Shown piece after piece: positions 21,277 through 34,101 of a stretch of DNA of 64,000 bases (position 1 is its first letter; each line of letters opens with the position of its first letter). The DNA lies in contig OY997588.1 in NCBI GenBank assembly GCA_963921825.1, forward strand, positions 54,816,803 to 54,880,802. The letters are read 5' to 3'. The translations under genes were made by a program, and so were the position numbers. The stretch comes from Erodium maritimum. Taxonomy: Eukaryota > Streptophyta > Magnoliopsida > Geraniales > Geraniaceae. The notes beneath the pieces were generated by a model. It saw only the letters and a program-made list of their open reading frames with translations. It had not been told where the DNA came from and did no database searches.

Positions 21277-24177
21277 TGTCACGCCCCAAGTTCAGTAGAA
21301 CCGAACTCGGAACGCGAACGTTTAAGACAATAAAACATTTTCAAACCTTTTAAATAAATCGCTTTGAAACCACCATTTAGTTAATCAAAATAATAATTTA
21401 CAACTCAAAAATACGTCCCAACAAGCGGACAAAATACAAGGCGTACGTCGCTAGACTCAAAAAGGAAACCCGGACTCCCGCTCCTAGCTCTTCAAGCTTT
21501 GAGAGCTCACCTAGTCCGTCCCGCGACCAGTACCTGTAGGAAAAGCAGCTAGGGGCGAGCGTTCGTTCACCACCACGGATATTAGACTGACTACGGCATA
21601 CTTAGCAGAACAATGCCGGTAACACCAACAACAAACCCAACACCGGGGACTACTATCCCCATCTCAAGTAACCCGACTGACACACAACTGTTACTTTCCA
21701 CAACCGACTCAACACTCGGACACGTAATGTAGACCCGACACAACGATTACGACTTCCTCCAAAGACACGAAAGATAACCACGCAACACCCAAGATCACAA
21801 AGGATCGCACACCAAACAAGATCACAAAGGATCGCACTCCAGCTGCTTAGTGCCGGTTGCCAACCGGCTGTGCTCGAGCTTGCCCCACTCAACTTTACCG
21901 ATCCCTATCAGGCCAGGCGGTCGACCTGTTAGCGATATGTACTGAGCTACTTTTCTGATAGCTAGTCGGAAGGGGAGAAACCCTCCATCGCCGAAGAATG
22001 CTCAACCTGACCGATCCCTGTCAGGCCAGGCTAGCCAAAGAACGCTCAACTTTGCCGATCCCTGTCAGGCAAGCCAGCCAACCTCCACACAATCACAATC
22101 ACAAACAAAGTTCAACAACCAGCAACAACACAGGTTCAACACTCCACAGGCACTCATGGCCACCCAAGACACCAACAGTAAAACACAGGTTCAACACTCC
22201 ACAGGCACTCATGGCCACCCAAGACACCAACAGTAAAACACAGGTTCAACAACCCCACATGCACTCATGGCCACCCAAGACACCTACAGTAAAACACGGG
22301 CTCAACAACCCCACGGGCACTCATGGCCACCCAAGATACCAACAGTAAAGACACGTTTTCAACAACCCCACGGGCACTCATGGCCACCCAAGACACACCA
22401 ACAGTAAAGACACGGGCTCAACAACCCCACGTTCACTCATGGCCACCCAAGACACCAACAGTAAAGTACGGGCTCTCATGGCCACACAAGACACAAACTA
22501 AAACAATCAACCTCCGGGCATAAACAGATGCCTCTAGTAATTCTAATATCGGTAAGTTCACTGCTCCTACGACACTACTAAGTGTCACATGCATTTATAT
22601 TGTTCGATACGTTCCCGTATCACACGATACCACCCGGTGTCGCCTGCCTTTCTAATATTCAATAAACTTACTTAACCCACGACACCCAAGTGTCACATGC
22701 ATTTCTACTGTTAACTTTCCCTAGTCAAGGCCGAGATCCGGCTACTTTTCCCTACCTCGTATGCTTTCTCCAAAAGCTCACAAACAAGCTCCAGCGTGAT
22801 CTCGATCACTCGCCTAGCTTTCCCTTTCCTCTGTCGGTGGCACGATCTAATAAGAACACAATTTAAATACTTTTAAGTTCGCAGACATAAACTGAATTTT
22901 AATAAACTTGACGCCCAAAAGTAACCCCGACAATGTCGATCACTCCCAAACTTCCCAATTACTCGACATTGTCGATAATGGACCCGGAAAGGCCCGTTTC
23001 GCCCGACCAGGCGAATCTGCCCGGGATTGGAAAACGTCCTTCCGGGGCTCCGAAAATTCCCATTTTCGTTTCTACGGTCTTAGAATAATTCAAGGGTTCC
23101 TACGCAATCGACAGAATCGAATTCCGACTTCCGAGCAATTTAATTCTCGTTTAAAGTTTTACAATCTAAATCCAAATTTCGATCCGGGTGTGGATTAACT
23201 ACTTGGGGAACGTCCTAAATCACCCGAACACAAAAACCCGACACCCGGGCATGTGGGCCCCACCCGGCCAACCTTGGTCGTGGGTGGCTAGGGCCATTTG
23301 GGACCGGTTCACCATGGTGGTGGCTGGTCCTAGCTCCGGCCAGCCACCCTACACGGTGGCCGGAGCTCCCCCGAGCCTCCGGTCACCGGAAAACGTTCCA
23401 ACTTCGCTCCAAAACGTCTCCAACGAACCCCACACCTCAACACATCCAAAAATACTAGTTTTAACCCAAACTCTAACTTTCAAACTTAACAAAACGAAAA
23501 TCGGTTAGGTTCTCACCGTAAAGAATGACGGTGTGAACTCGATTCTTCTATCGTTGAGACGATCCACCGGTCGGATGACCGAGAAATGGAAAAACCCCCA
23601 AAATTTCTTCTCTTTTTCTCCCTTTTCTCCTTCTCTTTCCTCTCTCCACTTTCTCTCTCTAAATCTCTTATTTTTTCTAGCTTTGCCGAGAACATACACT
23701 TCACTTGCTTTTTGTTTTGTTTTAAAAACAAACCTATCCTTTAATTACAAAACTACCATCCAAGTCTCATCTTTGTTTTGTTCAAAAACCTAACACCACC
23801 ACATAATTGACATGTGGAAAGTGGGTCCCACACCTTTTGAAAAATATCTTCTAGATATTTCTCAGTCAGATTTGCGAAATTCGGCCGTCTCGGGCCTCGA
23901 ACGGGCACTTTTTCCAAGAAATTACGAAACTCCACGGGCTACAAGGAAACGGCTCAACTAAGACCGTTGTGACGACGGCTAAGCTTTTTGGATCCAGAAG
24001 GAGCCTCGAACAGACCAAAACGTCGCTCGGTTCTTACTTTGGTCGATATCGGAGTCAACTTAAGTCCGGTATGACTCTCGGGGTCAAATTTAGGTTCATT
24101 TAAGTGTCTGCCCAAAAATTTTAAATTTTCCCGTTTTTCGCCGATTTGACTGGCGTTGACCGGGAGCGGTTCTTACA
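21277..24177 (-). mobile_element. Gypsy solo LTR inserted in LINE2
   Basis: On the minus strand it begins TGTAAGAACC and ends TTGGGGCGTGACA. It matches the LTRs of elements A and B over its length, including the stem-loop zone, the 57-bp minisatellite (plus-strand coordinates 22140-22490) and the splice-acceptor-like TTTTCCTACAG. Five-base duplications GCACC (21272-21276) and ACACC (24178-24182) differ at one base. No primer site or internal region is attached. A GC-rich block at about 23265-23395 is unique to this copy. Confidence 0.92.
22140..22490 (-). repeat. LTR minisatellite in the solo LTR
   Basis: This is the reverse-complement array of the same roughly 57-bp unit (plus strand CACTCATGGCCACCCAAGAC), with about seven units. 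The plus-strand open frames at 21998-22523 are repeat translations and not genes. Confidence 0.88.
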
Positions 24178-24182
24178 ACACC

Positions 24183-27100
24183 TGTATATCAATCACAGGA
24201 TTCCAAATCAATTCTCGCTGATTTTCTTAATGGCACAAGACCATGGATTATTGATCCAGTCTAAGAAAGAGAAGAATGATCTCTTCTGGGATATAGCCCA
24301 CATCAACTGATAAACATCATTTTGGATCTGCTGTAACACCTCATCAAGATTGTTAAGAATCAAGTTAAAAACCATATTTTTTCTACACAACCAAACTCTC
24401 CAAATAGTGAAGGACAACACAAATTTCCATGGTGAGTGAGAGGTCAAAGGCCCTAGATTCCTCCAAGATATGAACCAATCTTTAATATCTTTAAGACATG
24501 TTGTTTTGATCCCCCACCAATCCAAAACCAATGTCCAAACAGATCAAGTAAAAGGACAACCCAAGAAGAGATGATCCAATTCCTCAGGTTCTTCACTGCA
24601 AAGAGGGCACCAAATGTTTGTTGAAAATATGCCTCTAGTGAGAAGAAAGCATTTAGTAGGCACAGGTTGGACACACAATAGCCTGACAAAAGCATCAATT
24701 TTTGGAGGTAATTTTGATTCCCATAAAAGAGCAGGCCATATTAGATCTTCCACATAATTGTCCTCAAGATACTAATACATTCTGTGTACTGAGAATCCTT
24801 TGTGATCAATTATCCAAGCTACCTTATCAGCCTCAGTATTTAAAGGTGACGGAGCATTGATTTTTTCACATAATAATTCAAATATGTCCTCTTCCCAACC
24901 CCTCAGCTCCCTTCTGAATAATAAATCCCAATCTGCATCCACCCACACCTGAGAAACCAGAGCCCTCTTTTGATAACTGAGGTGATATAGCCTTTGGAAG
25001 AGTGCTTTAAGAGGAACATCAGTGACCCACAGATCTTCCCAAAATAGCACAGAATTCCCAGAGTTGACAGTCCAATGAAGCCCCACAGCCCCAAATGCAA
25101 CAGCAAACCTAGGACAATCCAGTAAAGACCCAACATGCCTCAAGAAGCTCTGATCAGTTCCTAATAAATTTTTTGAAAGATCCCAAGCAGATGAGTTCCA
25201 ACCATATTTAGAGCATAATAATTTTTTCCATAGAGAATCCTCTTCAAGTGCAAACCTCCACCATCACTTAGCCAATAAGGCTCTATTCATGATCTCCAAC
25301 CTCATAATCCCCAAACCACCTGCACTCTTTGGTTTACAAATGTTCTCCCACCTAACTATGTGCAGGACCCTTTTGTTCAATTTTCCACTCCAAAGAAATC
25401 TTTTTTGCCATTTTTTCATTTACTTTATTACACCTTCGGGAGCCTTATACAAGGACATATAATACAAAGGAAGAGAGCTCAGTGAAGACTTAATGAGGGT
25501 TATACTCCCACCTAGAGATTTGTTCTTAGGTTGCCAAAGACATAAATTATTTTTGAATTTATTAAGCACTGGCTCCCAAGTTTTTGCTCTTCTGGGACTA
25601 GCACCCAATTTAAACCCCAAGTAATCAAATGGCAATTGCATAGGCCTACACCCCAAAATATCAGTCACCTCATGTATGTCCATAACTTCAGGATTCATTA
25701 ATAAAACTTGTGACTTATTGAAATTTATTTTCAAACCAGTTGCTTTCTGTAGGCACTTGAGAGTACAATAAGCCATCAATTTGAAATTTATTTTCAAATT
25801 GATGGCTTATTGTCTCCCAGCTTGGAAAAAAATTAGTGTATCATCAGCAAACTAAAGATGGGTGATCTCTGGTCGTACTTCACTACATTTAACCCAGAGA
25901 ACATTTTTGAATTGGACCCTTTAACCATAAGTTGATGCAGGCTCTCAGTAATCAGAGAAAACAGTAGGGGAGAAAGAGAGCACCCTTGTCTGAGACCTCT
26001 CTTGAGAGGGAAATTACCAGAAGGAGAACCATTAATTAATACTGATGTCCAAACCTCAATACAAACTGATATCCAATCTTTCAACACTGACCCAAAGCCC
26101 ATCAGAGATAATATATTCAACATTTCTCCCCAGTGTATGTGATCATATGCCTTTTCAAAGTCAAGTTTGAGAACAATAACCTCTTGTCCCACCTTTTTGA
26201 TGTGATGAATAAGTTCAGTTGCAATCAAGACACCATCCCTAAATTTGCCTCCCAGCTATAAAATCAGCTTGAGTATCATGTACCAATGTATTCATCAAGG
26301 GCTTAATTCTTGCAGCCAGGACTTTGGAGATCATCTTGTAGATACTATGTATGAGACTGATGGGCCTGAATTCATCAAAAGACAATGGAGTACTATTTTT
26401 TGGAATTAAGGTAATGAAAGAGGAATTCAAAACCTTCCCCAACTGCCCACCCTTATGAAAATGGTCAAAAAATTCCAAGATGTCCCCTTTAACCACCTCC
26501 CAACAAGTGTGATAAAACAACATTGTAAAACCAGCAGGACCAGGTGATTTGTCCCCATTGCAGGCCTTGATAGCTCCAAAGATCTCTGATTCAGTAAAAG
26601 AAAGTTCCAAGTTTTTTGCATGTACTTAGGATATACCTTTGAAAGGTAGAGATGATAAATCCATACACACAAAAGAAGTCCCTTGGAATCTCTTAGCAAA
26701 ATGTATAGTAGCAACATCTTTGATTAGACCAAGATTATGAGACACCACACCCCCTTCTTCAATGCTATAAATTTTCATCCTAGCATGATTAATTTTGGCC
26801 ATAATGTGATAATACTTGGTACATCTATCCCCATCAGTAGTCCATTTGTGCCTGACCTTCTGACACCAAAGTTTAGCCTGAGTTTTTAATTTCTGGATTA
26901 GCCAAGCATTCAACAATGCCCTATGAGATATCTCCACTGGACTGAGCCCCCTTAATTCATATAAAGTATAGAGATCAACAATCTCCCCCTTAATCTCCTC
27001 AATTTGTTTGTCTAACCAGCCAAAAACATTGACATTCCAAGTCCTATAGAATGTTTTAAAGCCTTTAGTTTGAACCAAAGCTTAAAAGCTGGTGAACCTC

Positions 27101-27938
27101 CAACCTGTATACTTTCTCCGCACTCTTTTGTATGTTGTTAAACCATAGGATGACTGACCCAAGCATTAATGAATTTAAATGGCCTAGGTCCCCAATCAAC
27201 CACATGATTACTTAATAATATAGGCTTATGATCAGATATCATTCTAGGAAGACAAGATTGAGATAAATTACTACAAGTGACTAGGATTGAAGTTGATACC
27301 AGAAACCTATCAATCCTAGAAGCCATGCTCCTAGAATTAAACCAAGTATATTTCCCCCCTTCCAGTTGCAGGTCCACTAAACCCTGATCATTCACAAACC
27401 TCCTCAACTCCCTCAAACTTGTGGAAGAGTAGTTACTTCCAGTCTTTTCTCCAGGATCAAGTATGGAATTGAAATCCCCAACCACCACTAGATTACTATG
27501 AAGAGATGATGCCACTTCCCCAACCTCCTCCCACAGATTTGTCCTAGCACTGACAGAAGAAGGGGCATAAATATTAATCACTGAAATGATAAGATTCAGT
27601 GGTACATAACAGCCAGTCCAATAAATAACATGATCATCACAGAAATTATGATGCATCTTAAAGACATCCTTATCCCACAGAGTGAATAAACCCCCAGAAT
27701 TCCCAATAGATGGACTGCAGATGCCCTCCCAAGAAGAGTTGAAGCCACAAGAAGATGTAAAGAAAACAGGTAAAGAAGGTAATTTGGTCTCTTGAATTAA
27801 CACCATAGCTACCAGTTGCTTGGAACACACGTTTCGAATGGTCCTTCCCTTTTGTCTTGAAGAGGCCCCTCGAATGTTCCAAAATAATAATATCATGGTG
27901 AAGAGAGTCTGAGAGTAGTGATGGATCTCCCCACACAT
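24183..27938 (-). pseudogene. LINE2 ORF2: endonuclease, reverse transcriptase, zinc tail
   Basis: The preferred start is the ATG at 27938, 13 nt after the ORF1 stop, with MILLFWNIRG inside it at 27896. Endonuclease (27938-27138): LLFWNIRGASSRQKG, IQETKL, NIYAPSS, VVVGDFNSILDPGEK, YTWFNSR, RIDRFLVS and ISDHKPILL, the apurinic-endonuclease-type catalytic set. Linker: 27078-26626. RT (26610-25833): GDKSPGPAGFTMLF, FITLIPKN, DEFRPISLIHSIYK, LKLDFEKAYDHI, LRQGCSLSPLLFSL. The FADD catalytic motif is in a shifted frame at about 25850. Thumb (25797-25420) and zinc tail follow (WCPLCSEEPEELDHLFLGC near 24600, LCRKNMVFN). Several frameshifts make it dead. Confidence 0.93.
25765..25813. repeat. Perfect 22-nt palindrome within the RT relic
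   Basis: The arm at 25765-25786 is the exact reverse complement of 25792-25813, around a 5-nt loop TTTAT. It falls just downstream of the FADD motif in the coding direction and adds extra residues to the reading, so it is a local inverted duplication and not part of the ancestral ORF. Confidence 0.9.
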
Positions 27939-27951
27939 CTACTCCTTCCTC

Positions 27952-30014
27952 CTACACCTCCTCCAGATCACAATACTCATCCTCAGTACTGGTATCTAAT
28001 TCAACAGCTTGATTAACTTCCTTATCTAGGTTATCAAATTGCTCTTCCACCAAGTCATCAGATAGATAGGCCTTTAAACCAAGTGCCTTACAATATTCCA
28101 GAGTTCAGCCCCCCCCCCCCCCCCCCTTGATTGAAACTTTTCCTCACATTCTAACTCTTCTTGTTTGAAACTGGTTTAATGGTTTAGCCCTAGACACAAT
28201 AGTCTTGGCCTTAGACCTGGTGTTGTAAGCAACAATATTACCCGCCCCCCTTATCTTTTTTTCTATTCAAGTGACCCTTACTGCCAGGTGGAGTGCTTAA
28301 AACCCTATTAGGAGTCAGATTAGAATTTGAACCTTCATTTCCCTCCAAAACCTAAAAATTAGCCAAAGTAGTCTGAGTCCTAGGCCCCAAAACTGCAGCA
28401 AATGAAGGAGAACTTTCGATCTCATTAATACTACTCAAAACCAATGTGCCCTTTTGTCCTTGCATCTCCAATGTTGTCCCCTCAACCTCAGGAATAGGAT
28501 CTGGTAGATTTTCTTGAAGCTCCAATGTTGGAATAGTGCTAAGTAAAGCATAATTGTTCACCGGAACAGTAAGAAGACTGGTTGAGTTTTCTTCTCCCAA
28601 AGAATATGGTGCAATCAATACCTCTTTGTAGGTAGGTGAACCCAATGATAAACCATCAATGTTAAGTAATGTACCAAGTGGAGGAAGGAAGTTATCCCTC
28701 AATGATTGATCATCCCCTACCAAAACAGTTCCTTCCACCAGTCCAGGAGATTCCACAGGTCCTGCAATGGCTAATAAACACCCCACTTCCTTATAAGCCC
28801 TCTTCACACCCTTACTAATTTGACCAATCTCAGAGTTAGTACCAATACAATCCTTAGAGTCGGAGGTTCCTATAAGGTCTTTCTCAGAGTGAGAAGAATC
28901 CCAGCTAGAAGAGATAGATGCCATAAAGGTCACCTTTGGCACCACTGAAATGTCCACAGAGCTAGCCATAAAATTATATTCATGTTCATCTAAAAGGAGT
29001 CCTGATTCCTTATACACTCTAAGATAGTCCCGTGAATGGATTAACACAAATCCCAACTCCAAGGATGAACCATTCAAAGTATCTGGATGTATCCAAACAA
29101 CCGACCCAAGATCAGCACAGGCTGCTTCAAAAGTCTCAGAACACCAGCCCAAAATGGGGATGCCATGAAGTGCTACCCCGGTAAATTTTCCTCCCTGTCT
29201 ACACAGATGTACCTTATCAATCAAGACAGTCATCCAACACCTCAACCATTCAGCATCTTCTTTCAATGCCTCCCTTTCTACCCGTTCCTCTGGAAAATAT
29301 AATAGGACCACCCTGTTCCCCATCGATTTGATGCAAATTTGTCCATCCCTCTCAGCCTGAAAGTCTTCCATGATCATCTCCAATGGATAGTCTTTGTTTA
29401 ATACTGCAAGATGTCCTTTCTCCAGCCACAACTTATAATCATCCACCACTTTACCTGTAGGAATAAGCAAGCTATGATCCTGTTCAGGCAGACCCTGTTC
29501 CTGTTCTCCATTCTCAAGAAAGTCGGCCTTCTTCTTCCAACTAATATTGTTACCAGTTCTCAAATAATCAGGCCTTTTGTCCCACGCTTTGGCAACAAAC
29601 AATTTATACCCTTTGAGGAAATAGCCATTGAAAATATGAATCCCTTTCATCATTGCTTCCAGGGTTTTGAATGTCACAAATCCAAACCATCTTCCCCTAC
29701 TATTGGGGTTGATAGGTGTCACCGCCTTCACAATCTCCACGCTCCATGAAAAGATTATGCAACCATTGATTAGAAGTTCTTGGTGGGAGATTGTGAACGA
29801 ACAATTTGAAGGTTTGAGTTTCCCGCCCAGAAGGTTGATCTTGTAACACCTCAAAACGATTTAGTGTTGCAATAGTCACCGAGTCTAACCTTTTTTCATG
29901 TCCAATTGCAACCCCAATATTGCGTTCGAAGCCCAGAGGAGGCCCCGTCGCCGACGATGAAACCATGCCCAAACCGTCTTCCCGTGCAGATAAGTTCTCC
30001 AGCTCCCACCACAC
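27952..30014 (-). pseudogene. LINE2 ORF1 with RRM domain
   Basis: ORF1 encodes the RNA-binding Gag-like protein of the LINE. The N-terminal frame (30014-29700) ends in RNP2 (KLFVHNLPP). A frameshift near 29750 leads to the second frame (29854-28352) with RNP1 (RGRWFGFVTF) and GYFLKGYKLFVAKA. Together these form one RRM, a type of ORF1 known in plant L1s. A long less-conserved region follows, then a stop at 28352 and continuing readable sequence. A 19-C run (28108-28126) gives a further frame change. The C-terminus reads DTSTEDEYCDLEEV before the stop at 27952-27954. The start at 30014 (MWWELEN) is tentative. Confidence 0.82.
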
Positions 30015-31520
30015 AGCACTAACAAGAGGAAGGAAACCACAGGTGGCCCGGTGATCAACAGAAAATCAACATGGACAGAACACCCGTTGATGAAGAAACA
30101 GATGATCTGAAACTGTAGAAATGAAGATCTACAAACAAACACTGTAGCCACTATAGCTCCTAGGGAGAATCTTTCCCCCACAACACTCCACTTGGTTCTA
30201 TTCGTGAAGTTGTATACTTGTGACTGTATAAAACTTTTATTTGACCAACAAATATTATTAATAGTACAAGTTTTCCAGATCGAAAACAAGCCTAAGGGAG
30301 CATCCTCATACAGAACTAAAGCATACCAACTGATACCTCAAACCAGACATAAACATCCCATTGGATGGGTACACCACGAGTCTTTTTACCCAGATTTTTC
30401 AGCTTTGAAGAAAACTAGGCCCGACCAAGGGCAACTTAAACTTACAACCAACACAAGCAATAGAAAAACGAGAAACAAGAACAGGGAGGAGGTCTCACTA
30501 CCAGGTTTTTCTAACTTGAAGAACCTGTAGGGAAGACACCAAAATCTTAGACCTAGAAACAGAGACACAAAAGTGGACAACGGGTCTGGAACCTAAGCCA
30601 GTAAAACCAACATCCACTCATCTCCTAACTTCCGTCCAATGACAAACATCGAATACAACCAAACCACCACCCAAATCATCCGACCCATACAAGGCCAGAT
30701 CTCTAGCCAGCACCTAGATCAACTAATTTCAAACCCCCCCAAACCCCAATCCCCAAAACTTCCACAAGTCGTTAGGCATAATCCCAATGGTTGCCAACAC
30801 CGACCATTGAGTCCCAGCCTCTGACGAGGTCTAGGGAAGGAAGTTTGAGGCTAGAGATCTAGGGTATGAAACCAGATAGAAAAAGGAGGTAGGAAAGAGG
30901 GGGTCGCCAAATCTTCCCCTCTCAGATCTCGAAAAACGAGACCTTGTCGGCGGCCAACACTGGTCTGACAACCCAAAGAGGAGAGTCCATGTTCCAAAGG
31001 AACTAGGAGGTAGGACTGACGAGGGAGGAGGCTTGAGAGGAGGGTCTGAGAACACAAAGTCAGCAAACCCTTACCAAGAAAATGGAGCAGAGGCTGAAGA
31101 AACGAAGAGCCACCAAAGGCGAAGCAGCTACGAGTCGTTCCGATGGAGAGCTTCCTAGATCGAGCCCTCAAGGTGACGAAATCCTCAGTTGACGAACCGC
31201 CACAGGAGATACATAATCATCGAGGTAGGAGCACGACAAGACTTGGTGCAAAGCAAAGAAGTTGGTGGCAAGATCTAGATCTGGAAATTTTAGATCTAGC
31301 GCCACGACAAAATGGACACCGGGATGAAGGACGAAAGAGGCACAACCATGTCCGCTAGCAAAGAAAGGGGAATAAAAATGGGTCGCTGACGTCTTCCTTA
31401 GCTGAGCGCCAGAGAAAAGACGTCGATTGCGAAAGGAAAAGGGCTAGGGTTCGGTCGAGAACTAGAGAGAATGAAAGGAAAGTTTTTAGAGAGAGAAGTC
31501 AGGTTGTAGTTAGTTACAGT
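30015..31520 (-). other. LINE2 5' untranslated region
   Basis: About 1.5 kb lies between the TSD and ORF1. Read on the minus strand it begins pyrimidine-rich (CTTCTCTCTC near 31490) with CCCTAGCCC-like text, typical of plant LINE 5' ends that hold an internal promoter. Short open frames on both strands (e.g. 30831-31171) show no recognisable domain. Confidence 0.6.
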
Positions 31521-31530
31521 TGACTCGTAT

Positions 31531-31639
31531 AAAGTGATATGAGCTAATACTTTCATTTAATTCAATGGAAAAATTGAATTATTGTATTTAGGGGTATTAT
31601 TTATTCTAAATGAATGCAAACCTATGATTAGATTTGTTT
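31531..31639. other. Short AT-rich spacer between LINE2 and LINE3
   Basis: AT-rich sequence with no coding signal. The exact 3' end of LINE3 is not marked by a clear A tail, so this boundary is approximate. Confidence 0.4.
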
Positions 31640-34101
31640 TTACTTAAAATGTGTTTATTGAGAATAGTAATAATGAGAATACATGTAAGTGCATCAGGTA
31701 GGGCTCCTGACCATTGAAGGACTAGCACAGAACATGTGTCTATCTGACTAACCAATGGGCATTGTTTGCATTCCCTTTTACAAACTGAAGAGAAATTTTC
31801 TCGTTTTGAGCCAACATAGTTTAAATATCCATAATTATGGTACCTATTGGAGATGTCGTGGGATCCCTTTTGGCCACCATGTTAAGCACCACTTGGGCAT
31901 CTGAACGGACTATAAACCTGATGGATGGGTCAGCATCCAGCGAGTGTAAATTGCGTAACGACGTGGACAAGGCATATGCCTCAATCAGTGTAGACAAATA
32001 ACATCCCGGGAGTACTCCGTTCGCCGTAAGTCCTACTCGCCCATCCCCCGAACGTGCAACCAGACCCCATACCGATTTGTTGTAGTCCTAAAAGATAGCG
32101 CCATCCATATTGATTGCCCATGCATTGACTGGAGGGGACATAAACCTCGAGGGCCATTGAGTCAGGTGCCGATGTGGCGTATCCCCACGTGCCTAGGCTT
32201 TCGGCCATGCTACCAAGTGTCGGGCTTCAGAGTTAACTTTTAAGGCTGTCGGGGTAATGCCATTCCAGAGCAATGCATTTCTTCTTTCCAGATTTCCCAT
32301 ATTACGCTGAGGATTTCAGCCAGACGACTCTTCGGTGTACCCCCATGAAAGAATTCCACCATGCCTCAAAATCGACTCCATGAGCCACCGGAGGAACCCC
32401 ACCTAATTGCTCCCAACATACCTTAGCGAACCCACAGTGGATGAAAAGATGTTCCACCAACTTCTCGTCATGGCCACATATAGCACATGTGCTGGCGATA
32501 GGCACAAATTTCCGAGCCAAATTCTTGGCCACCTAGATTGTGTTCGTAAGACATCTCCAAAGAAAGACTCGAAGATGTGGAGGTACCGCGATGTCCCATA
32601 GGGCTGACCAAGTGACGTCAGTTGTGTTTTGGCTGAGGCGGTGTCAGGTCCGAGCTAGAGCCAAGTACCTTGATTTCGTTGTGTAGTGGCCTGTTCGTTC
32701 AGGAGCCCAATAGAATTCGTTTAGGGGTCTAGCACTGGACAAAGGGATTTGTAAAATATTAATGCAGTCGGACTCATTAAATAGCTGACCAATTAGGTTC
32801 GCGTCACACTGCAGAGTACGAGGTACCATGAGGCCTGCGACTGTCGCCCCACCCAGTGTAGGTCCCTCAGCCTCAATAGTTTTTGTGTCTCCTATCACCC
32901 ATGGATCGTTAAGAATCAAAGTGTCCATACAATCCCCAATGGCTATCCGTAGCCCATCCCTGAGGAGACCTTGTGTCGAGTGGATGCTGGCCCAAGTGAG
33001 GCTCGGATTAAGGCCTAATCGGGTATGAAGGAAATGTGTCTTGGGATAGTATCATGCCTTGAGAAGTCGAGCTACTAGTGACTGAGGTTTATGGATGAGA
33101 CCACACGCTTTCTTGCCGAGTAGTGCCATATTCACGTCCTATAGATGCTGAAAGCCCATACCCCCGCCATCCTTAGGCATACATAGTTTATCCTAGTCCT
33201 GCCACACAATAGAGCACTCTGATTTTCCTCCCCACCAGAAACGTGCAAGCGCCACATGAATCCGGTGGATAATCCGACGCTTGAAAACTGACATGACATA
33301 AACTTGTAAAGAGGTAAGGATTGAGTGGATCATTACCTATCACCCAGCTAGTGAAAGTAATTTCCCCTCCCAAGACCAGATTCGAGAGATGATTTGGTCC
33401 CCAAGGTACGCCATTTCCGCATTATGATTTCGCCCGACCATGTTAGGGACCCCCAGGTACATAGACGTCGTCGAGGTTTCTGCTATGGATAGTGTCCGAC
33501 AACATTCATCTCGTATCCCGTCTGGTGTGTTGGTGCTAAATAAGATGTATGATTTGGCTAAATTAAGAACTTGGCCGGATAGGAGACCAAACACCCCCAA
33601 GATGTCCTTGATACTCTGCGCCTTAGATGTGGTAGCCCGACATAAAATGTAGCAGTCATCTGCAAAAAAAAACATATGACAAATCACAAGGGCACCACAA
33701 GCAATATGCACGCCTTGGATCCGCCCCTCATCATGCGCCACCTACAATAAGTGGGAAAGTCCCTCCATACGTAGAAGGAACAAATACGGAGATAGAGGCT
33801 CCCCATGGCGGATGCCCCTTGTCGACGTAAGCATGGAAGTATCCCGACCACCTAAGGTAACTGAGTACGTAACAGTCTGCATACAAACCAAAACCATTTC
33901 GATCCATTCTAAAGAAAAGCCAAGATGTACCATGATAGTTGTAAGGTAGCTCCATTCAACCTGGTCATAGGCCTTGCTCATATCCCACTTGAGAGCCATA
34001 TAACCCATCGGCCCTTGTAATTACCTTTTGAGGAAGTGTATGATCTCAAAAGAGATTAGAATATTATACTGTATGCATCGGCACGGGATAAACGCGCCCT
34101 G
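31640..34101 (-). pseudogene. LINE3 ORF2: RT, zinc tail and RNase H (3' part)
   Basis: Minus-strand frames give an L1 RT from another lineage: ALKWDMSKAYDQVEWSYL, GIRHGEPLSPYLFLLRMEGL (normally RQGDPLSP) and FFADDCYILCRA with intact catalytic aspartates. Thumb: GQVLNLAKSYILFS, YLGVPNMVGRNH. The zinc-binding tail includes CAICGHDEKLVEHLFIHCGFAK. The end (about 32150-31750) reads INMDGAIF...GLVARSGDGRVGL...IEAYAL...VRSDAQVVLNMV, a C-terminal RNase H domain with D, E and D residues. It continues across gypsy B at 45155-45430. Frame breaks are frequent. Confidence 0.9.
34097..34101. repeat. Left TSD of gypsy element B
   Basis: CCCTG, repeated exactly at 45150-45154. Confidence 0.92.

Larger units (their letters stand above)
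20549..31520 (-). mobile_element. LINE2: near-full-length L1-type retrotransposon
   Basis: Read on the minus strand it has a 5' UTR (about 31520-30015), an RRM-containing ORF1, an ORF2 with endonuclease, RT and zinc tail, and a 3' UTR ending in an A tail (plus strand poly(T) at about 20548-20556). A gypsy solo LTR (21277-24177) splits the 3' UTR. Removing it leaves about 8 kb, long for an L1 but consistent with a complete copy. Both ORFs carry stops and frameshifts. The flanking TGACTYGTAT duplication supports the limits. Confidence 0.88.

Noticed and set aside
20337..21353. Minus frames at 20337-20687 and 20677-20976 and the plus frame at 20868-21353
   Set aside because: They span the LINE2 poly(T) border or the LTR border, or reflect A/C-rich composition of the LINE2 3' UTR, so they cannot be genuine genes.
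30831..31358. Several 60-106 residue frames in the LINE2 5' UTR
   Set aside because: GC-rich 5' UTR sequence is open in several frames on both strands, with no domain.
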